DNA of 25,777 nucleotides, taken from assembly GCA_035295745.1 (NCBI GenBank), contig DATGIL010000018.1, positions 1 to 25,777 on the forward strand, in the 5' to 3' direction. Source of the stretch: JAIQFL01 sp035295745. GTDB taxonomy: Bacteria; Acidobacteriota; Terriglobia; Bryobacterales; Bryobacteraceae. The notes beneath the pieces are model-generated. The model did not search any database. It was given only the letters and a program-made list of their open reading frames with translations, and was not told the origin of the DNA. The position numbers and the translations under genes are program-made. This document shows positions 1-5,421 of the stretch, in pieces; position 1 is the first letter of the stretch, and each line of letters starts with the position of its first letter.

Positions 1-33
1 CCCACATACGATGAGGCATCGCTTGCTTACGCG

Positions 34-213
34 CGCGGCTCGTAAGCACACGTATCGCGCGAAACGTATTTGGGTAGTTTACGAGCCGCGACTTCGGGTA
101 GGCTACGAGCCGCGACCGTGAGGGAGCGTCTCTGCCCTCTGGTTGGTGATCGCTTGGCGACGCGCGCGGCTCGTCAGTGTTTTGCGAGCCGGGACCCGTG
201 AAGGGGCGTCTCC
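34..213. repeat. Three degenerate copies of a GC-rich palindromic intergenic repeat
   Basis: The 12-base arm CGCGGCTCGTAA at 34-45 is exactly inverted at 79-90. The unit ACGAGCCGCGAC occurs at 81-92 and again at 105-116, where it continues into CCGTGAGGGAGCG. A third, more diverged unit runs from about 165 to 213 (CGCGGCTCGT, then GCGAGCCGGGACCCGTGAAGGGGCG). The same family recurs on the opposite strand at 21940-22077. The copies lie downstream of the cytochrome cluster and overlap no credible gene. They look like a dispersed intergenic palindrome family of the REP/MITE kind, but no mobility gene or target duplication is visible. Confidence 0.6.
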
Positions 214-600
214 ACGTTGGAGCGATCGACGCATGGAACAAGTCGAGCTTAATCGTCGGCGGATATCGAGATCTGGCGACGTTTGGGGCGCCATTGAAGG
301 GACTAACGCCAGCCGACTTTCTCTCCAAGGGCTTTGTCAGACAGGCCTTCCTCCCATCCAAAATCGATATCTTGACGTCCGTTGACCGTGTGAATTTCGC
401 CGAGGCTTTGCCCAAACGGCAGGAGTCCCGGTTGTGGAACGCGCAGGTTTGATCGATCGGCAAGGAAGACCTGATCCGGAATAAGCGATCGTCCGGACGG
501 CATATCGACCTTCAAGATGTGAACTGATGGAGTAGAACCGAGGATCGAGAGCGGCACGACGTGCCGGCGCAGTGCGGCTCCCGGTCCTAATCGCCTTTTC
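214..600. other. Intergenic stretch without a convincing gene
   Basis: Between the repeats and the stop codon of the six-haem cytochrome (601-603) I see no gene with recognisable domains, and no tRNA, rRNA or clear terminator. A minus-strand frame from an ATG at 503 to a stop at 303 (66 residues, weak GAAGG five to six bases upstream) is the only mildly plausible reading. It has no recognisable feature and is not annotated as a gene. Confidence 0.5.
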
Positions 601-2067
601 TTACCGCTGTGACGGGGGCTTTGCTTCCGTAATCCCCAGATCGGTGAGGACCTTGGGGTCCTTCTCTTCCATCGCCAGCAGATTGTGGCAGGCACTGCAG
701 TCCTGCGAGATCGACTTATCTCCCGCCGCGTTGTGGGAGCCATCGTGACACCGGAAGCAACCGGGGAAATCGGTGTGCCCGATGTTGATGGGATATTTGC
801 CCCAGGTGACGTTCATGTCGGGGAAGATGTTGCGATCGTAGATCGCGAGCACTTCCTTGCCAGCCGCCGTCACCTCGGCCTGATGCTGTGCCCAAACCGC
901 GGGGTAGCTGTCCTGATAATATTTCGCGAAGGCCGTAGGAATCTTCTGGGCGGCGTCGTCGCGCGAAGGGTACGCCACCTTCAGAATCTCCACCGCCTTT
1001 TTCTTCGCAAAGGGCAGCGAGGGCGCGATCAGACCGGCGCTCATCGCTTTATCCACCGCTCCTTCGGGAAGTTGATAGCTGTGAGACGGCCGATTGTGGC
1101 AGTCCATGCAGTCCATCTCCCGCATCTGCAGGCCCGCGCCGTCGGGTTTGGCATCCGCAGTCTTATATACGGTGGTCTGCCCGTTGGCCGAGTACTCCAC
1201 CCAGGGGATGGTCTGCCGCGCCTCGTCGGAATGGCCGTAGCGAATCTTCACGCCGGTGCCCAGGTGTGTTCCATGGATCCCCAGACCGCCGTTTCCGCCG
1301 CCGATCTTCATCAGCAGCACAGTCTTAGTGAGGGAGTTCGTTTCGTCATCCGCAAACTTCGAGATCACCTTGATGCGATCCTCGCCATATTTCTGGGGCC
1401 AGTGGCAGGCTTCGCAAGTCTCTCTGGCCGGGCGCAGATTGTGGACCGGTGTCGGAATCGGCCGCGGATAGGTGTTGAACGTGACCGCGAACACCTGGCC
1501 TACGCCGGAGAGCTTGCTCTTGACGAACCATCCGGCACCCGGACCGATGTGGCATTTGACGCACTCCACATTCGAATGCGGCGAATTCTGGTAGGCCGTG
1601 TACTCGGGCTGCATCACCGTGTGGCAGGTCTGGCCGCAGAACGTGGTGGTATCCATGTAGCTTACGGCCCCGTAGCCAAGTTGACCCGCGATCACGAGAT
1701 TCAAGAAGGTGGTCGCGCCAACGAAATACACCAGCTTGCGTAATTCAAAATTGCGCCAGTTCAGGGGAGGGAACTCCGGCGGATAGATGCCGATACGCCC
1801 CTCTCGTTTGCGCTTGATCCAGATTCCGACCGGCACCATCACCAGCCCGGCAAAAAACGGACCCGGCAGGATGAGGAACGCGAGAATACCGAGATAGGGG
1901 TTGGAAACCTCGCCGCGTAAGGTTAGGGGAAGGAGGAAGAGCCAGAGGACCGAGGCAGTGGTGACCAGCACCACACCCACCAGGCTGACCCAGTTATTGG
2001 ACAGGTGGATTAGCGGGGAGAGCCAGCCTCCGCCCCGCTTGGATTGTTCAGGCGTCGTTGTCTGCAC
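601..2067 (-). CDS. Six-haem NapC/NirT-type membrane cytochrome c
   Basis: A 488-residue inner-membrane multihaem cytochrome c. Hydrophobic segments lie at about 27-49, 57-85 and 111-130, followed by a large extracytoplasmic haem domain. Haem motifs are CGQTCH at 144-149 (CX3CH, one residue longer than normal), then CXXCH at 169-173, 218-222, 320-324, 437-441 and 457-461. The stretch from the first motif through YTAYQNSPH to the second haem is typical of the NapC/NirT/NrfH quinol-oxidising family, although here three helices precede the haems rather than one. The start is GTG at 2065-2067, with GGGAGA upstream, only three bases after the stop of the nine-haem cytochrome b gene, so the two are co-transcribed. 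Inferred role: passing electrons from membrane quinol or from the cytochrome b partner to periplasmic carriers. The terminal acceptor cannot be told from sequence. Confidence 0.88.
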   Translation of the reverse strand: MQTTTPEQSKRGGGWLSPLIHLSNNWVSLVGVVLVTTASVLWLFLLPLTLRGEVSNPYLGILAFLILPGPFFAGLVMVPVGIWIKRKREGRIGIYPPEFPPLNWRNFELRKLVYFVGATTFLNLVIAGQLGYGAVSYMDTTTFCGQTCHTVMQPEYTAYQNSPHSNVECVKCHIGPGAGWFVKSKLSGVGQVFAVTFNTYPRPIPTPVHNLRPARETCEACHWPQKYGEDRIKVISKFADDETNSLTKTVLLMKIGGGNGGLGIHGTHLGTGVKIRYGHSDEARQTIPWVEYSANGQTTVYKTADAKPDGAGLQMREMDCMDCHNRPSHSYQLPEGAVDKAMSAGLIAPSLPFAKKKAVEILKVAYPSRDDAAQKIPTAFAKYYQDSYPAVWAQHQAEVTAAGKEVLAIYDRNIFPDMNVTWGKYPINIGHTDFPGCFRCHDGSHNAAGDKSISQDCSACHNLLAMEEKDPKVLTDLGITEAKPPSQR

Positions 2068-2070
2068 AGT

Positions 2071-3777
2071 TCAGTCTCCCGAAACCTCGGCTTCAACCGG
2101 CAATTTCTGTTCTTTCGTGTGTTCTTGCTTCTTGATACTACTGCCGGTCAGGAAGGCAGTGTTCAAAGGGTAGACATCCGGGTCGAAGATGATGGAATAC
2201 AGATGCCACACTATGATAGCCAAGGTTGCCAGGACCGCTTCGTAAAAGTGGACAGAGGTCGCCACATCGAGGTAAATCTTGGGCAGCAGCCTCATCGCCA
2301 GGTTGTTGGCCCACAACAGCAGCCCGGTGGCGGCCATCACGACGGCGCCCCAGACCACGGCCCAATATTCGGCCTTTTCGACATAGCTGTGAGCGGAGCG
2401 TCCCGGCGGTTGCGACCCGAGGCCGATGTTGTAAGCGAAGTTGGAGAGCGCTTCGCGCGGGTCGTTGATGTTGGGCCACATCTCCTTCCAATGCTTCCGC
2501 AATTGGCGGCTGACGATCAGCGAAACCACGTGTGTGATGGATACGCATACGAAAACCACGGCCGCGATGCGATGGATCAGGCTTCGCATGGAGAGGGTGC
2601 CTTCCAACAGTAGCAGAGGCCGGGCCCACCACTGGTCGGCGTACTTGAGCGCGAATCCGGTCCAGACTAGAATCACGAACGAAATCACGAGCAGGGCGTG
2701 CTGGACGCGTTCAAATGGCAGCATACGGATTTCTCCATGTGCAGCAGGGCCGTGAGACGTGGCTGTCGTGGTCCGGGAAGGTTTCCCGCTGAATCGCAGG
2801 CGAATCAGCTTGCGAACGAAGTCACCGAAGTTGTGCAGCAGCATCAGCCCGATGGTCACCGGAATCAGGACCAGATAGAATTCGCGGATCCAGCGCAGCG
2901 CGGCTGGTTCCGTCTTACCCTCGGCCACATGCACCTGGCTGATGGCGAACCGCGTACCAGCGCCAGCATGACATTGTCCGCAAGTCTTGGGCAGATTCTT
3001 CGCGTTGATGGTGGACTTCGGGTCCGATGACGGCAGGATATTGTGTACGCCGTGGCAACTGGCGCAGTTGGCGACGGTCTGGGAACCGGATTTTGCGGCG
3101 AGTCCGTGGAAAGACGAGTCGAAACTCACCAACCGGTCGGCGGGAAGGCCGAACTTGCGGGTCAACCGGACATCTCCATGACAGCTCCCACAGGTGTCGC
3201 GGATATGCGCGGCGTTGACCGGCGAGGCTGCATTGGTATGTTTCATGATCTTGTGCTCGCCGTGGCAATCGGTGCATAACGGCGCTTGCGTGATTCCTTT
3301 CGCCAAAGCCTGTCCATGGACGCTGCCGCGATATTGCTCTACGACATCGCTGTGGCACATGCCGCAGGTATCGGGGACCGCCATGCGGAAGACCTGGGAC
3401 TTCGGCGGCAGCAGCTCATGTGCACTGCCATGGCATAGGGAGCAATCGGGAGCACCCTCGTTGCCGGCCTTGCGGGCCAGTCCGTGGACGCTGCTGGCGT
3501 AATCACCGGCCTGATCCTCATGACAGGTGGTGCAGACGGGCTTGGGAATATTAACAGGGTGAGGGAATTTGTCATGAGAATCATGACAGGTGTCGCAGGG
3601 CAGCCCCGTGTGTGCGCTTTTCTGCAGTTTCTGCCCTTGGTCGGCGTGGCAGGAAGTGCACTCCACGGCGGGCGCCGCATCCGCGGCTTGAAGATGCGCG
3701 CCGGCTGCCCCGATGAGCAGGCCAAGTAGGGCAGAACCGAGCCGTCGTGAAATAAAATTCAGTGCCCGGTTCATCAT
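2071..3777 (-). CDS. Nine-haem cytochrome c fused to membrane cytochrome b (CbcL-like)
   Basis: A 568-residue protein. A signal peptide (about 1-32) is followed by nine CXXCH haem motifs at 40, 61, 82, 112, 138, 168, 196, 238 and 266. The C-terminal half is a membrane domain with helices near 300-320, 361-380, 402-423, 470-490 and 508-531. Candidate haem b histidines are H315, H360, H402, H416, H510 and H525. Repeated S(V/F)HG motifs in the c-domain (97, 152, 222) are likely distal haem ligands. Nine c-haems followed by a hydrogenase-type/b561-like cytochrome b is the plan of Geobacter CbcL, an inner-membrane quinone oxidoreductase of metal-reducing respiration. I infer a comparable quinol-to-periplasm step here. 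The homology cannot be confirmed without a search, so no symbol is given. It sits directly upstream of the NapC-type gene. Confidence 0.87.
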   Translation of the reverse strand: MMNRALNFISRRLGSALLGLLIGAAGAHLQAADAAPAVECTSCHADQGQKLQKSAHTGLPCDTCHDSHDKFPHPVNIPKPVCTTCHEDQAGDYASSVHGLARKAGNEGAPDCSLCHGSAHELLPPKSQVFRMAVPDTCGMCHSDVVEQYRGSVHGQALAKGITQAPLCTDCHGEHKIMKHTNAASPVNAAHIRDTCGSCHGDVRLTRKFGLPADRLVSFDSSFHGLAAKSGSQTVANCASCHGVHNILPSSDPKSTINAKNLPKTCGQCHAGAGTRFAISQVHVAEGKTEPAALRWIREFYLVLIPVTIGLMLLHNFGDFVRKLIRLRFSGKPSRTTTATSHGPAAHGEIRMLPFERVQHALLVISFVILVWTGFALKYADQWWARPLLLLEGTLSMRSLIHRIAAVVFVCVSITHVVSLIVSRQLRKHWKEMWPNINDPREALSNFAYNIGLGSQPPGRSAHSYVEKAEYWAVVWGAVVMAATGLLLWANNLAMRLLPKIYLDVATSVHFYEAVLATLAIIVWHLYSIIFDPDVYPLNTAFLTGSSIKKQEHTKEQKLPVEAEVSGD

Positions 3778-3783
3778 AAAGAA

Positions 3784-4071
3784 TTACGCTCCTGTTGGGA
3801 TTTGGGTGGATTGCACCCAGACCTGGTAGACATAGGCTGCTGCAACGAGCAGTCCGAAGACGACCGCGATCACCGTGAAGATCTTTCCCCACCTGTCGAT
3901 CTGATCCAGTTTTTGCGCGACGGTTGCCTGTTGCGCCACAGGAGCACCATCGAGCACGTGCAGATTATCGTCTTCGTGGCTGGCCACCATCTTGCGGCGC
4001 ACAAAAAGCACGCCCACAGTTGCGGCCAGAAGGATCCAAATAGCGAATAATGGACGTAAATCGAAATTCAT
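3784..4071 (-). CDS. Small two-helix membrane protein of the cytochrome cluster
   Basis: A 95-residue protein of no family I recognise. The ATG at 4069-4071 is preferred over an upstream in-frame TTG (4084-4086) because GGAGGT lies about six bases before it. There are two hydrophobic segments, about 8-24 and 63-85, joined by a polar loop with DDNLHVLDG and a short helix KLDQIDRW. There are no cysteines, so it binds no c-type haem. It lies seven bases upstream of the nine-haem cytochrome b gene on the same strand, which suggests a small accessory or assembly subunit of that complex. That role is inferred from position only. Confidence 0.72.
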   Translation of the reverse strand: MNFDLRPLFAIWILLAATVGVLFVRRKMVASHEDDNLHVLDGAPVAQQATVAQKLDQIDRWGKIFTVIAVVFGLLVAAAYVYQVWVQSTQIPTGA

Positions 4072-4092
4072 CCTTATACCTCCCAAATCGGT

Positions 4093-4494
4093 TCACAATA
4101 GGATCTGGGGCCCGATGGTGACGGGGGAACCGCCCGTCGCCGGACCGATGTGCGTTTTGTCGAAGGTTTTTCCGGTGGCCTCTTCGATTGCATCCACCAC
4201 CAGCAAAAGATAGGCGTCGAGTGCGCACTGCACTTCGCGGCGCGGTTCGCACGAGCCGTCGGCCTGCTGCTCGCTGCAGATCGAGCACACATTGCTTCTG
4301 ATGGCCTGCAGGTAGGCATCGATGTCGTTGCTGCTCACCGATTGAACAGCTTCGGCCACTTGGGGGAATAGACGGAACAAGGCGCAACTGGAGGGATTCT
4401 CCAGCCCGCACTCGCCGTTCACGGTTCGGTCCGAACAGACACTGCAGATCTTGTTTCGGATAATCGCCTCTAATTGTGCTAAAGACTGGGGCAT
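4093..4494 (-). CDS. Small protein with two identical four-cysteine modules
   Basis: A 133-residue soluble protein with no signal peptide or membrane segment. It is an internal duplication. Cysteines 17, 20, 29 and 37 and cysteines 70, 73, 82 and 90 have exactly the same spacing, CX2C-X8-C-X7-C, offset by 53 residues. In each half the module is preceded by an I(R)-rich helix (IIRNKICSVC, AIRSNVCSIC) and followed by a predicted helix (ALFRLFPQVAEAVQ, ALDAYLLLVVDAIEE). The spacing suits a metal site (zinc or an iron-sulfur cluster), but this is not shown. The ATG at 4492-4494 has a strong AAGGAGG about eight bases upstream. A sigma54-type promoter candidate and a 16-base palindrome lie just upstream. 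I do not recognise the family. Its place among redox genes suggests a redox or regulatory role. Confidence 0.8.
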   Translation of the reverse strand: MPQSLAQLEAIIRNKICSVCSDRTVNGECGLENPSSCALFRLFPQVAEAVQSVSSNDIDAYLQAIRSNVCSICSEQQADGSCEPRREVQCALDAYLLLVVDAIEEATGKTFDKTHIGPATGGSPVTIGPQILL

Positions 4495-4510
4495 CTTAGC
4501 TACCTCCTTG

Positions 4511-4526
4511 TTAACTCCGGAGTTAA
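4511..4526. promoter_or_regulatory. Perfect 16-base palindrome, candidate operator
   Basis: TTAACTCCGGAGTTAA is its own reverse complement. It lies between the candidate -12 element at 4534-4535 and the Shine-Dalgarno of the four-cysteine protein gene. It therefore overlaps the expected transcription start and could be an operator or a 5'-end hairpin. Nothing in the sequence identifies its binding protein. Confidence 0.4.
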
Positions 4527-4532
4527 GAGTTA

Positions 4533-4548
4533 TGCACGCAGGATTCCA
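4533..4548 (-). promoter_or_regulatory. Candidate sigma54 (-24/-12) promoter
   Basis: The minus strand reads TGGAATCCTGCGTGCA, with GG and GC separated by exactly ten bases as in the sigma54 consensus TGGCACG-N4-TTGCA. Transcription would start near 4522, giving a leader of about 28 bases that contains the strong ribosome site of the gene starting at 4494. A sigma54-dependent activator gene lies about 900 bases away at 5422, which makes the match more credible. A GG-N10-GC match alone is weak evidence. Confidence 0.4.
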
Positions 4549-4566
4549 GACCTGTTTGCACCTAAA

Positions 4567-5004
4567 CTATTGGATTTTGCAACGCTTTGATCCGGAATGC
4601 CGGTTGTGTGGGGCTATTGACGCAGATACGGACGGAGTGCTGGGGGATATTCCGCTTGGAGCGACGGATTGAGCAGATTTGGCGACTCGCAAAGCGGCCG
4701 CCATGATCGCAAGCAGAACCGTGTTGATGGGATCCTCTTCCGAGACTACTGAAACGATTCCCGCTTCCCAAGCCTGAGCCAGGAGTTGCGGGTCCTTGCG
4801 GGTGATCAGAACCACCCGCTCCGGATTGGATAAGGGGAGGGGCAGGCGCACAAACGCAATTTCGTCCACGACCAGCGCACAGTGCTGCGATGGGTCGGGG
4901 CGATCGACGGATTCGATGTGCCAGGCACACGATCGGGACAGTGCTTCCCGGACCGTCGCGGCGTAGCCGCTATCGGCAATCGAAAGCTGAACCGTTTGCA
5001 TCAT
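4567..5004 (-). CDS. Degenerate response-regulator receiver-like protein
   Basis: A 145-residue protein. The ATG at 5002-5004 is chosen because GGAG lies six bases upstream; the in-frame GTG at 5014-5016 directly abuts the GGAGGA and is unlikely. The first ~105 residues follow a CheY-like alternation. A strand (VQLSIAD) is followed by CALVVDEIAFV, where D normally marks the phosphorylation strand, then by RVVLITRKD, then by QAWEAGIVSVVSEEDP, which resembles the 'AGA..yl.K' strand but lacks the conserved lysine. If it is a receiver it is probably not phosphorylated in the usual way. The last ~35 residues are serine/proline-rich and disordered. It sits between the small cytochrome and the four-cysteine gene, both on the same strand. 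The family call is tentative. Confidence 0.65.
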   Translation of the reverse strand: MMQTVQLSIADSGYAATVREALSRSCAWHIESVDRPDPSQHCALVVDEIAFVRLPLPLSNPERVVLITRKDPQLLAQAWEAGIVSVVSEEDPINTVLLAIMAAALRVAKSAQSVAPSGISPSTPSVSASIAPHNRHSGSKRCKIQ

Positions 5005-5034
5005 ACTCGACTCCACTCCTCCACCATCCAGGCG

Positions 5035-5253
5035 CTACTTCTTTTCCACGTACCCGTCCAGGCTCTTGTGCTCCTGGTAGTACTTGCCAGCGTCCTTCAG
5101 ATCCTTGGGGGTCTTTTGGGCATCAACGTGGCAGTAGGTGCACGCCTTTTTGGTTGCTTTGGTGTAGTCCGGCTTGCCGTACGAAGCTGTAGAGCAGACC
5201 AGAAAACCGGCCAGCACGATGGCTGCTGGCAGTATGAGTTTTAAGTGGGACAT
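5035..5253 (-). CDS. Small exported monohaem cytochrome c
   Basis: A 72-residue precursor with a signal peptide (about 1-25, hydrophobic core LILPAAIVLAGFLV, then STASYG) and one haem motif, CTYCH, at 38-42. The mature part of about 47 residues has no methionine. Its only other histidine is H62 (YYQEHKSLDGY), so the haem cannot have the usual His/Met ligation; it is either His/His or has an open position. The start at 5251-5253 is chosen for the signal peptide. It lacks a clear Shine-Dalgarno, and an earlier in-frame GTG at 5287-5289 would add an unlikely cysteine-rich prefix. It is the first gene of the minus-strand cytochrome cluster and is likely a periplasmic electron carrier for it. Confidence 0.82.
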   Translation of the reverse strand: MSHLKLILPAAIVLAGFLVCSTASYGKPDYTKATKKACTYCHVDAQKTPKDLKDAGKYYQEHKSLDGYVEKK

Positions 5254-5265
5254 CCAACACGGGTC

Positions 5266-5283
5266 GATGCAATTGCATCTCCA
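5266..5283 (-). promoter_or_regulatory. 14-base palindrome overlapping a second GG-N10-GC element
   Basis: GATGCAATTGCATC at 5266-5279 is a perfect palindrome. Read on the minus strand, TGGAGATGCAATTGCA (5268-5283) has the -24 GG and -12 GC of a sigma54 promoter at the right ten-base spacing and an exact TTGCA. The expected start of transcription, near 5257, is only a few bases before the ATG at 5253. The promoter would give an almost leaderless mRNA, which argues against it. The palindrome may instead be an activator or repressor site. Confidence 0.3.
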
Positions 5284-5321
5284 CGTCACGAAACACGGGT
5301 TTACTTATGCCTGGAAGGCCC

Positions 5322-5343
5322 TACCCCACATTCGGTGGGGGTA
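5322..5343. promoter_or_regulatory. Inverted repeat in the divergent control region
   Basis: TACCCCAC, a five-base loop ATTCG, then GTGGGGGTA: the arms pair over eight positions with one extra G in the right arm. It lies between the divergent cytochrome cluster and the sigma54 activator gene, about 55 bases upstream of the nearest GG-N10-GC element. It could be an upstream activator site or a hairpin. No function is demonstrated. Confidence 0.3.
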
Positions 5344-5396
5344 ATTCCCCTCAAAAAAGTAGTCGATTGAGTCAATTGGCGCAGAATTGCCGTTGA

Positions 5397-5402
5397 TATA
5401 AT
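5397..5402 (+). promoter_or_regulatory. Candidate -10 box for the sigma54 activator gene
   Basis: TATAAT is exact to the vegetative -10 consensus and lies 19 bases before the ATG at 5422. The best -35-like element, TTGGCG at 5376-5381, is only 15 bases away and a poor match. The leader would be about a dozen bases with no obvious Shine-Dalgarno. It is the only credible promoter element seen for this gene. Confidence 0.3.
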
Positions 5403-5421
5403 CAAATCAAGCACTCAATCC

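Noticed and set aside
303..503. Minus-strand frame of 66 residues with a weak GAAGG before its ATG
   Set aside because: No recognisable motif, signal or membrane segment, and no support from neighbours; could be chance in GC-rich DNA.
5377..5391. TGGCGCAGAATTGCC on the plus strand as a sigma54 promoter for the activator gene
   Set aside because: The GG to GC spacing is nine bases, one short; sigma54 promoters rarely tolerate this.
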